This document shows, piece by piece, positions 55,437-64,000 of a stretch of 64,000 bases of DNA (position 1 is the stretch's first letter; every line of letters starts with the position of its first letter). The notes below the pieces were generated by a model. The model was given only the letters and a program-made list of their open reading frames with translations, was not told where the DNA came from and did no database searches. Source of the DNA: Mycolicibacterium cosmeticum (GTDB lineage Bacteria > Actinomycetota > Actinomycetes > Mycobacteriales > Mycobacteriaceae); contig NZ_CCBB010000003.1 in NCBI RefSeq assembly GCF_000613185.1, positions 806,001-870,000 on the forward strand, in the 5' to 3' direction. The position numbers and the translations under genes are program-made.

Positions 55437-56012
55437 AGCTCGCCACCGTCCGGCCGGGAGGAAGTGGTGGCGGCCGTGCTGGATGCCGCGGCGGACCTGT
55501 TCGCGCAGCGAGGACCCGCCGCCACCTCGATCCGGGACATCGCCACCGCCTCCCGGGTCAACCACGGCCTGGTCTACCGCCACTTCGGCACCAAGGAACG
55601 GCTGGTCGGCGCGGTGCTGGAACATCTGGGCGGCAATCTGATCGCGCTGACGTCGCAGGGGGCGCCGGCCGCCGATATCGAGCACGCCACCGACCGGCAC
55701 ATCCGCGTGCTGGCCAGGGCCCTGCTGGACGGATATCCGGTGGGCCAGCTGCAGACCAGATTCCCGAACATCGCCCTGCTGCTGGAGGCGGTGCGGCCCG
55801 GCTACGGCGACGACGACCGCGGCGCCCGGCTGGCGGTCGCCAATGCCGTTGCCCTGCAACTCGGTTGGCGCCTGTTCGAGCCGTTCCTGCGCTCGTCGAC
55901 CGGACTCGACGACGTCACCGACACGCAGTTGCGCGACGTCGTCGGCGCCCAGATGGACCGGATCCTGAGCCCGGACGGAGGCCGACCCGGCGCGCGGCGG
56001 CACAACTCTTAG
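55428..56012 (+). CDS. TetR-family repressor (Rv3405c-like)
   Basis: The 194-residue protein has the TetR helix-turn-helix at about 28-62 (AATSIRDIATASRVNHGLVYRHFGTK) and a C-terminal ligand domain. It matches Rv3405c, the repressor of the Rv3406 dioxygenase. The GTG at 55428 is inside the operator palindrome. It ends 9 nt before guaA, so read-through into guaA is possible. Confidence 0.9.
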   Translation: MTTSSPPSGREEVVAAVLDAAADLFAQRGPAATSIRDIATASRVNHGLVYRHFGTKERLVGAVLEHLGGNLIALTSQGAPAADIEHATDRHIRVLARALLDGYPVGQLQTRFPNIALLLEAVRPGYGDDDRGARLAVANAVALQLGWRLFEPFLRSSTGLDDVTDTQLRDVVGAQMDRILSPDGGRPGARRHNS

Positions 56013-56021
56013 ACTGTTCAG

Positions 56022-57608
<1,587 letters not shown>

Positions 57609-57620
57609 CCGCAGGCGAAT

Positions 57621-59570
57621 TCAGCGCGGCGGGTCGCCCCGCCAGCTGAAGCTGTTGACGTACTTGCCCATGTCCAGGGCGATCTCCAGGCCGACCGCCG
57701 ACGGTTTACCCGAGCCGAAGTCCGGGCCGAACGCGTGGTACGGCCCGACCGCGCCGGCCACCAGGGCGACGCCGTTCTTGACCGCCGCGATCACCACCAC
57801 CCGCATCCTGGTGTAGCTGCTCATGGCGCCCTGCGGCCAGCAGTCGGCGACCAGGCCGTAGCCGGGCTGGTAACCGACCATCGCATTGGGGATCTCGTAG
57901 GCGATCTTGGTGTCGGGGAAGGTCTTCTTCACCAACGCGTTGGCGATGTCGCGGGGCGACCGGCCGTCGGCCGGCTCGCTGAACAACCGCAGCGTGCCGC
58001 CGTCGCTCGCCTCGAAGACCGCCGTCACGCTGTTGTCGGTGGTGCTCACCTTGTAGGCAGAATCGGGGGACGGATAGGAGACCGAGAAGGAGCCGTCGGC
58101 CGCGATGAAGCGTGGGTTGACGTTGACCGGCTGCCCCATCGGCGGCCGGCCGCAGTCCGGCGGGCAGACGTAACGTGCCGACGGTTTCTCCAGCAGGCCG
58201 GACAGGCCGACCAGACCGCCGGCCACCACCAGGATCGAGATGCTCAGCACGAGGGCCAGCCAACGGAAGGACGTCTTGCGGGGCGGCGGCGCGGTGAAGG
58301 TCCCGGCGTGCAACGAATAGCCCGGTGCCAGACCGACGATGATCGGGCCCGCCGTCTGCTCCTCGGCGAGCCGGATCGGACGTTCCACCCGTCGCGAGTT
58401 GCGGGACTTGCGTGACGACGCGTGCATCGCGGCGCCGCAGTTCGCGCAGAACGGGGCGTCGGGCACGACGTGGTTGCACTCGGTGCACAGCAGGGGTTCG
58501 TCGGCGTGCATGTCGTCCTGGGCCTCGTGCAACAGCGCCAGGTGCAGGCCGATGCGCAGGGCCAGCAGCGCGAGCATGGAGAGCGTCAGGTGGACGGCCA
58601 GTTGCAGCCACTGCGGGACGCGGGCGACGTCGACCAGCCCCAGCGCGGCGTAGACCGCGACGACGACCACCGCGATCGAGACCAGGGTGAGGCGCACGAA
58701 CCCGCGGTTGTTGCCGGCCTTGGACGGCGGCCGGGTGAACCACAGTGCGGCGCCGATCAATCCGCCGACGGCGGCCGCGGTGAGCGGGACGGCGATCCCG
58801 CGGATACCCGCCTCCACCAGCAGGCCGTCCAGCGGCCGGGCGCGGGCCACCATGCCGGTGGTGAACTGCGGAGCCAGCCGGGTCAGGGTGGCCGCGCCGG
58901 TGAAGGTCAGTGCCCCCAGCGCGCCGATGGCGTAGCCGTCCAGGGCTTCTCGCACGCCGGGGCGGGTCAGCCGGACCACGACGGCGGGGATCAGCATGAT
59001 GATCATCGCGCCGACCGGGATGCCGATACCGTCGCGCACGATCCGGGAACCGGCGATGCCGGCGCCCAGCGGCACACCGTAGGCGCGGGCCACCGCGGCG
59101 CCGGTCAGCAATACCCACACCACACCGAGGCCGATGCCGAGTGCCGCGGTGAGAGCCAGGGTGCGGCGCGGAATGTCTTCGGCCAGATCGGATTCCCGCA
59201 GATACATCAGGAACAACAGCGGCAGGCCCAGGGAGGCCACGGTGATGAGCGCGGCGGGCAGCCGGAACACCGTCGCCACCGTCAGGGCCACCACCAGCAG
59301 GGCCAGGCCCAGCAGGAATGCCTTGCGGGACCGCGGGGACAGGTGCGGGAACAGGGAACTGGTGACCGACGGTGTCAGCAGATGCTGGCCGGGGGCGGCG
59401 CTGAACGTCCTGGCCCGCAGCCAGTGCGGGCCGTCGCCGGCCTGGTGCTCGGCGAGCGGCACGCCGCACAGCCCGCAGTACTTGCCTGCGGGGACGTCGA
59501 CCCGGCAGACCGGACATTCGACCATGCCCGGTGCGGGGGAGGAGGTTCCGGTGTCGTCGGTGGTGGTCAT
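57621..59570 (-). CDS. Zinc-ribbon multi-pass membrane protein
   Basis: The 649-residue protein opens with a zinc ribbon (CPVCRVDVPAGKYCGLCG, residues 18-35), then about nine membrane helices between 85 and 350. A second ribbon follows (CTECNHVVPDAPFCANCG), then another membrane helix near 435 (FRWLALVLSISILVVAGGLVGL) and a soluble extracytoplasmic domain of about 190 residues with two Cys in YVCPPDCGRP. The C-terminal domain (SVSYPSPDSAYKV onward) may bind lipids or peptides. No catalytic motif is seen. It overlaps the upstream S53 peptidase stop by 1 nt, so the two are likely functional partners. Confidence 0.75.
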   Translation of the reverse strand: MTTTDDTGTSSPAPGMVECPVCRVDVPAGKYCGLCGVPLAEHQAGDGPHWLRARTFSAAPGQHLLTPSVTSSLFPHLSPRSRKAFLLGLALLVVALTVATVFRLPAALITVASLGLPLLFLMYLRESDLAEDIPRRTLALTAALGIGLGVVWVLLTGAAVARAYGVPLGAGIAGSRIVRDGIGIPVGAMIIMLIPAVVVRLTRPGVREALDGYAIGALGALTFTGAATLTRLAPQFTTGMVARARPLDGLLVEAGIRGIAVPLTAAAVGGLIGAALWFTRPPSKAGNNRGFVRLTLVSIAVVVVAVYAALGLVDVARVPQWLQLAVHLTLSMLALLALRIGLHLALLHEAQDDMHADEPLLCTECNHVVPDAPFCANCGAAMHASSRKSRNSRRVERPIRLAEEQTAGPIIVGLAPGYSLHAGTFTAPPPRKTSFRWLALVLSISILVVAGGLVGLSGLLEKPSARYVCPPDCGRPPMGQPVNVNPRFIAADGSFSVSYPSPDSAYKVSTTDNSVTAVFEASDGGTLRLFSEPADGRSPRDIANALVKKTFPDTKIAYEIPNAMVGYQPGYGLVADCWPQGAMSSYTRMRVVVIAAVKNGVALVAGAVGPYHAFGPDFGSGKPSAVGLEIALDMGKYVNSFSWRGDPPR

Positions 59571-61222
59571 CAGGCCTGGATTCGTTGTGCGATGAGCAGA
59601 TTGCGGGCGAGGTTGTCGATGTCGGGGGTGCCCAATCCGGTCACCAGGTCATAACCCGGACCCGCCAGGTCGACGGCGTTGGCGCCCAGGGTGATGTCCC
59701 GGAACGCCGGGCGCGGTGCGCCGGAGGCGATGCGGTACAGCAACGGGTTGATCTCACCGATCAGGGTGCCGCCGTTGGCGAGCAGGTACTGGTCCATGAC
59801 CGCGGTCAGCCCGGCCCAGATCGGCGCGGACTGTGATGTGCCGCCGCCGATCACCACGTCACCGTTGAGCACGATCTTCACCCCGGTGAACGGGTCGGCC
59901 ACCGCCGAGATGTCCGGGGTCATCCGCTTGCCGGTCCGGCGTTCCGGTGCCACCTGCGCGGCCGCGGCCTGCTGCCAGGGCGGCAGGTCGAACAGGGCGG
60001 ACAGCCCGCCGCCGGTGCCCTGGGACAGCGGCACGTCGAACCAGGTCTGTTCGGCCAGCCAGGTGCCGCGGTCGTCGGTGGACAGCGTGGTGCCGCCGAC
60101 ACTGGTCATCTCGGGGATCGACGACACCGAATCCAGCCCGATGTCGTCGGGTCCGGGCACCGAGTCCCAGTCGGTGCCGCCCTTGCATTCCAGGCCGGCC
60201 AGGTCACCGCTGGCGTTGTAGGCCGTGGTGCCGTGCGACTGGGCGGCCCGCAGCGCCGAGCGCACCGGGGCCAGATCGGCCGCGGTGAGCAGCTTGTCGC
60301 AGCCCCAGCCGATCGACAGGCTCCAGACGGCGCCGGGGTAGGCGCGGTCGGTGTCCTCGAACAGCTTGCCGATCTTCTGGTAGGCACCGTCGCCCTGCAC
60401 GGTCGGCCGGGCATTGACCACGACCTTGCGGGCATCGGGCGCAACGGCATGCGCCACCTGCAGATCCATCGTCGTCTCGCCGTGCGCCACCGGGAGTGGG
60501 TCGCCGAGGGTCTCCGGGGTGAACTGGGGCAGGCCGAACATGGCGGAGAACGTGTCCAGATCCTTCTGGTCGTAACCGCTGAACGCGAAGATGACGATCG
60601 TGGTGCCCTTGCCGGTGAAGCCGTCGGCGGCGAGCTTGTCGGCGTTGTAGGTGGTCAGCAGGGCGTCGGGGGACAGGCCGCGGTCGGGGACGTCCAGCGC
60701 GATATCGGGCCGGGACACGTGGTGCGGGGTGTATCCCAGGATCCGCCCGAGTTCGGTGACCTCGCCGCGCAGCGCCTCGGGTACCTGGGGCTGCTGGGGC
60801 GAAGCGTAGAACTGCTGGCCCTGCTTGCCCCGGTAGTCGTGCACGGTGACGTCGAAGGCGCGCGCGATGGCGTCCGGATTGCCCTCGACGATGGCCCAGT
60901 CGTCACTGGGGCGCCATGAGACCGTGAGTCCCCGGTCATGCGTCCAGTCGATGAGATCGTCGGGACGCTGGTGACCGGCGAGCGCGGCCGTCAGCTGGAT
61001 CTGCTGCGGCCGGGCCGGACCGAGGTCGGTGGAGGCAGCCAACAGCGACGCGTAGGGACCTTGGATGAGGTTGGTCCCCAAGAGATGTCGGCTGATCGGC
61101 AGATCAGAGGCAAAGACCAGCACACCGGCCAGCAGGAGCGCCGGAAGCCAGTGGGCGATGCCCGTGTGGTGTCGGTTCACGTTCCGAGGTGCCGGGTCCG
61201 CACGTCGGCAGACCCGGCTCAC
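59570..61222 (-). CDS. S53-family (sedolisin) serine peptidase
   Basis: The 550-residue protein has a membrane helix or signal anchor at about 25-42 ([15 protein letters not shown]), a pro-kumamolisin-type prodomain (about 45-190) and the S53 catalytic domain. The acidic pair is [16 protein letters not shown] (Glu and Asp four apart), and the nucleophile is Ser463 in [11 protein letters not shown] calcium site is likely at the C-terminus ([25 protein letters not shown]). It should act outside the membrane, probably at low pH. The ATG at 61222 is uncertain; a GTG at 61180 would place the membrane helix nearer the start. Confidence 0.9.
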   Translation of the reverse strand: MSRVCRRADPAPRNVNRHHTGIAHWLPALLLAGVLVFASDLPISRHLLGTNLIQGPYASLLAASTDLGPARPQQIQLTAALAGHQRPDDLIDWTHDRGLTVSWRPSDDWAIVEGNPDAIARAFDVTVHDYRGKQGQQFYASPQQPQVPEALRGEVTELGRILGYTPHHVSRPDIALDVPDRGLSPDALLTTYNADKLAADGFTGKGTTIVIFAFSGYDQKDLDTFSAMFGLPQFTPETLGDPLPVAHGETTMDLQVAHAVAPDARKVVVNARPTVQGDGAYQKIGKLFEDTDRAYPGAVWSLSIGWGCDKLLTAADLAPVRSALRAAQSHGTTAYNASGDLAGLECKGGTDWDSVPGPDDIGLDSVSSIPEMTSVGGTTLSTDDRGTWLAEQTWFDVPLSQGTGGGLSALFDLPPWQQAAAAQVAPERRTGKRMTPDISAVADPFTGVKIVLNGDVVIGGGTSQSAPIWAGLTAVMDQYLLANGGTLIGEINPLLYRIASGAPRPAFRDITLGANAVDLAGPGYDLVTGLGTPDIDNLARNLLIAQRIQA

Positions 61223-61235
61223 TCGTACCGGCGTG

Positions 61236-61490
61236 TCAGTTGTCCCCGGGGATCGCCGTCGGCGCCGGCGGGGCCTTCACCGTGGGGGTGAACTTGTTAC
61301 CACCGGAGGGGCTGATCGACTTCTCGGTGGGCTCGACCGACGGGGCCGTGGTGGTGGTCGTCGTCGTGGTGGTCGACGTCTCGGGAGACTTCTTCTCCTC
61401 GGTGCCGCAGGCGGCGGTGAAGCCGATCATCGCGAGGATGGCAGCGCCCCCGATGGCCGCCGAGACACGGCGGGTCAGACGTGAATTCAT
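61236..61490 (-). CDS. Small Thr-rich lipoprotein
   Basis: The 84-residue product has a basic start ([15 protein letters not shown]), a hydrophobic stretch (AAILAMIGF) and a lipobox TAAC with Cys28. After lipidation the mature peptide is short and Thr/Pro-rich with a run of nine Thr, then [12 protein letters not shown]. It starts the same minus-strand cluster as the S53 peptidase, 13 nt before its start, so it may be part of that operon. The role is unknown. Confidence 0.7.
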   Translation of the reverse strand: MNSRLTRRVSAAIGGAAILAMIGFTAACGTEEKKSPETSTTTTTTTTTAPSVEPTEKSISPSGGNKFTPTVKAPPAPTAIPGDN

Positions 61491-61776
61491 GATGCGGTCC
61501 TTACCTCTCCCCCGAGTGGTGTATGAGCCGGCCTTCGGGGAATCGTTGTCGATTCCGCACGGTTCGCAGTCATCCTACCTGGTGATTCGCTGTGCTCCCG
61601 TACATCAGTCCCATTCCGAAGCGGGTTCTGGTGCCCAGACTTTAGCGCAGCGCCCAGCGCGCCGCACAGGCATTTCACAGGGGCTCGCGTTGCTGGTCGG
61701 AGGGGCTGCGTCGCCGTTTGGGCAGGCCGTCGGGCTGCGCTTGACGGTGATTCGACAGAAGTGTTTACTCGAGCAA

Positions 61777-61792
61777 TCGAACACGCGTTCGA
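61777..61792 (+). promoter_or_regulatory. LexA-binding SOS box of imuA'-imuB
   Basis: TCGAAC (61777-61782) and GTTCGA (61787-61792) are perfect inverted arms with a 4-nt centre (ACGC), identical to the mycobacterial SOS box consensus. It lies 36 nt before the imuA' start, so DNA damage should induce the mutasome genes. Confidence 0.93.
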
Positions 61793-61827
61793 ATGCAGCT
61801 GAAACCGATGGTGCGGGAGGTGCTGTT

Positions 61828-62523
61828 GTGACAGTGGCTTCCGGCCTGGATGTGCATCGCATAAATCGCGATGACCAGGTCGAACACCTGAGAAGAAGAA
61901 TAGCCGAAGTCTCGGCGAGGGTGGGCTCCCGAAGTCGGGGCGGGGTGCGCGCAGACACCGCGGAACCCGAGTCGGAAAGTTTGCTGAAACTACCCGAAAC
62001 CCTTGCCGGGAGGCTCCCGGTGGCGTTGCCGCGCGGGACCGTGGCCGTGCTCACCGGGGCTCGGTCGCTCCCGTTGAGCATGGTGGCCGCGGTGACGGCG
62101 GCCGGCGGGCATGCCGCGATCGTCGGGCAGCCCCGGGCCTGCCTGCTGGCCGCGGCCGAGATGGGAGCGGACCTGAGCCGGATCGCGGTGATCCCGGACC
62201 CCGGTGCCGATCCGGTCGAGGTGGCCGCGGTCCTGCTGGACGGTCTGGATCTGGTGGTTCTCGACCTGGCCGGCCGGGTGGTTCCGGGCGCCCGGGCCCG
62301 TGCGGTGACGGCGCGGGCCCGGCAGAAGGGGTGCACGCTGTTGGTCACCGGCGGGGACTGGCCTGGGGCGCAGGCCCGGCTGGATGCCACCGTCAGTGGA
62401 TATGAGGTGATCGGCGCGGGTGCTGCCGGACCGGTGCCCGGGTGTGGGCGGCTCGGCCGGGTGCGGCTGGTGACCCGCAGTCGCGGCCGGATCCCCGGTC
62501 TGGCGCGCGCCGTGGGTGGCTAG
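61828..62523 (+). CDS. imuA': Mutasome accessory protein ImuA'
   Basis: The 231-residue protein is a RecA-fold-like relative, matching Rv3395c. It works with ImuB and DnaE2 in damage-induced error-prone DNA synthesis. The fold is seen in [22 protein letters not shown] (degenerate P-loop region) and [23 protein letters not shown] chose the GTG at 61828 because GGGAGG lies 7 nt upstream; the frame is open further 5' but would cross the SOS box. The imuB start follows 1 nt after its stop. Confidence 0.9.
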   Translation: MTVASGLDVHRINRDDQVEHLRRRIAEVSARVGSRSRGGVRADTAEPESESLLKLPETLAGRLPVALPRGTVAVLTGARSLPLSMVAAVTAAGGHAAIVGQPRACLLAAAEMGADLSRIAVIPDPGADPVEVAAVLLDGLDLVVLDLAGRVVPGARARAVTARARQKGCTLLVTGGDWPGAQARLDATVSGYEVIGAGAAGPVPGCGRLGRVRLVTRSRGRIPGLARAVGG

Positions 62524-62524
62524 C

Positions 62525-64000
62525 GTGTCCCGGGTTCTCGCGCTCTGGTGCATGGATTGGCCCGCGGTGGCCGCGGCCTCGGCCGCCGGTCTGGCGGCCA
62601 CCGATCCGGTCGCGGTGACGTTGGCCAACCGGGTCATCGCGTGTTCGGCATCGGCGCGGGCCGTCGGGGTACGGCGCGGTCTGCGCCGGCGCGAGGCCCA
62701 GGCCCGGTGCCCGCAGTTGCACGTCAGTACCGCCGACCCGGCACGCGACGCCCGGCATTTCGAGGGGGTGACGGCGGCGGTCGACGAGGTGGTGCCCCGC
62801 GCGGAGGTGCTGCGGCCCGGCCTGCTGGTCATGCCGGTGCGGGGAGCGGCCCGCTATTTCGGATCCGAGCATGCCGCGGCGGAACGGTTGGTCGACGCGG
62901 TCGCCGCGGCCGGGGCCGAATGCCAGACCGGGATCGCCGACCGATTGGCCACGGCGGTGTTCGCGGCGCGGGCCGGCCGGATCGTCGAACCGGGAGAGGA
63001 TGCCCGATTCCTGGCCGATCTGTCCATCCGGGAATTGGCCACCGAACCGAGCCTGGCGTCACCCGGCCGGGACGAGCTCGCGGACCTGTTGTGGCGCATG
63101 GGGATCCGGAGCATCGGTCAGTTCGCCGAACTGTCCCGCACCGATGTGGCGTCCCGGTTCGGCGCGGATGCGATCGCCGCGCACCGATTCGCCTGCGGTG
63201 AGCCGTCCCGCGGGCCGTCGGGGCGCGAACCGGAACGTGACCTCGATGCCGTGATGCACTGTGATCCGCCGATCGACCGGGTGGACGCGGCGGCTTTCGC
63301 CGGCCGGTCGCTGGCCGGTGAGCTGCACCGCAGCCTGGAGTCGGCCGGTGTGGGTTGCACCCGGCTGGCCATTCAAGCGGTCACCGCCAACGGTGAGGAG
63401 CTGCAACGGGTTTGGCGGTGCGCCGAACCGCTGACCGAGGATGCCACCGCCGATCGGGTGCGCTGGCAGCTCGACGGCTGGCTCACTCGCCGTGGTCTCG
63501 GCCACGCTGGTCCAACGGCTCCCATCACCATGCTGCGGCTGCATCCGGTCGAGGTGGTGTCGGCGGGTGCACTGCAGTTGCCGCTGTGGGGATCCTCGGG
63601 TGACGACGACCGCCTGCGGGCCCGGCGCGCGCTGGTGCGGGTGCAGGGCCTGCTGGGGCCGGAAGCGGTGCAGGTGCCGGTGCTCAGCGGTGGGCGCGGG
63701 CCGGCCGAGCGCATCACGTTCACGGCGCTGGGTGACGAACCGGTGCCCGCGGCCGACCCGGACCAGCCGTGGCCGGGACAATTGCCCGAGCCCGCGCCTG
63801 CGGTCCTGCTCGACGATCCGGTGGAACTTCTTGACGCCGAGGGTAATCCGGTACGGGTGACGGCTCGCGGACTGTTCTCCACCGACCCGGCCCAGCTGAG
63901 ATCACCGGAACATTCCGCGGCGTTGCAGTGGTGGGCCGGGCCGTGGCCGGTCGACGAACGGTGGTGGGATCCGGGATCGGCGCGGGCCGGCCGCACCGCG
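62525..64000 (+). CDS. imuB: Mutasome hub protein ImuB (Y-family-like), partial
   Basis: The frame from the GTG at 62525 is open to the window edge (492 codons). It shows the inactive Y-family polymerase fold: RVLALWCMDWPAVAAA at the start, VLRPGLLVMPVRGAARYFG and GIRSIGQFAELSRTDVASRFG (helix-hairpin-helix). The acidic residues needed for catalysis are not in their usual places, as in other ImuB proteins. The beta-clamp-binding motif QLPLWG is at residues 351-356. ImuB links ImuA', DnaE2 and the sliding clamp. Based on Rv3394c, about 30 residues remain beyond the edge. Confidence 0.92.
   Translation, partial: MSRVLALWCMDWPAVAAASAAGLAATDPVAVTLANRVIACSASARAVGVRRGLRRREAQARCPQLHVSTADPARDARHFEGVTAAVDEVVPRAEVLRPGLLVMPVRGAARYFGSEHAAAERLVDAVAAAGAECQTGIADRLATAVFAARAGRIVEPGEDARFLADLSIRELATEPSLASPGRDELADLLWRMGIRSIGQFAELSRTDVASRFGADAIAAHRFACGEPSRGPSGREPERDLDAVMHCDPPIDRVDAAAFAGRSLAGELHRSLESAGVGCTRLAIQAVTANGEELQRVWRCAEPLTEDATADRVRWQLDGWLTRRGLGHAGPTAPITMLRLHPVEVVSAGALQLPLWGSSGDDDRLRARRALVRVQGLLGPEAVQVPVLSGGRGPAERITFTALGDEPVPAADPDQPWPGQLPEPAPAVLLDDPVELLDAEGNPVRVTARGLFSTDPAQLRSPEHSAALQWWAGPWPVDERWWDPGSARAGRTA

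Overview
The window reads as a chromosomal segment of a fast-growing, non-tuberculous Mycobacterium (Mycolicibacterium-like). Support comes from the high GC, frequent GTG starts and tightly overlapping genes, and from mycobacterial marker genes: whiB3, sigD with its anti-sigma factor, a His-tailed groEL1, Esx-type WXG100 proteins, cutinase, choD, and imuA'/imuB under a mycobacterial SOS box. Gene order follows, with insertions, the M. tuberculosis H37Rv stretch running from rplM (Rv3443c) down to imuB (Rv3394c). Rv numbers and family comparisons here are from memory, not from a search.

Layout. 0-2.7 kb: the end of an unrecognised gene, a propionyl/acetyl-CoA synthetase and a macro-domain protein. 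2.7-6.9 kb: promoter and structured leader, rplM-rpsI, glmM, and a two-gene set related to type VII secretion substrates. 6.9-13.9 kb: RNA helicase, LysR regulator with a divergent SDR, a hydrolase-like protein lacking its nucleophile, glmS and an alpha/beta hydrolase. 13.9-19.6 kb: a polyol (mannitol-type) PTS permease with a DeoR regulator and a divergent zinc dehydrogenase, then a membrane GGDEF protein. 19.7-27.4 kb: nnrD, gadB, alr, a hydrolase and the t6A/acetylation operon tsaE-tsaB-rimI-tsaD. 27.4-32.5 kb: accessory island with a 13E12-type HNH protein, an NTF2-like protein and an esxF-esxE-CpnT-like toxin operon with two immunity genes, one frameshifted. 32.6-34.9 kb: CIRCE-controlled groES-groEL1. 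34.9-42.7 kb: a second accessory block (adenylate cyclase, small secreted proteins, cupin, carboxylesterase, cutinase, PepD/HtrA protease, VOC and OsmC proteins). 42.8-51.3 kb: whiB3, a conserved helical protein, sigD-rsdA, a DUF5319-type protein, guaB2-guaB3 and choD. 51.3-57.6 kb: GH65 phosphorylase with beta-phosphoglucomutase, atsK-type dioxygenase with a divergent TetR regulator, and guaA. 57.6-64 kb: a zinc-ribbon membrane protein, an S53 peptidase, a lipoprotein, then SOS-box-controlled imuA'-imuB, with imuB running off the window.

The most interesting locus is 29.2-32.5 kb on the minus strand. Two WXG100 genes resembling esxF and esxE precede a 547-residue protein whose N-terminal part resembles the CpnT channel domain. 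Its C-terminus is not the NAD-glycohydrolase toxin TNT but a short domain with a D...ExK pattern typical of restriction-endonuclease-fold toxins. It is followed by an Imm1-like immunity gene in tandem duplicate. Other points worth checking are a three-way-junction leader before rplM, an in-frame 30-bp minisatellite in nnrD, a paralogous secreted-protein tail in frame behind the esterase stop codon, twin palindromes at atsK/tetR, and a mannitol-type PTS cluster that is unusual for mycobacteria.
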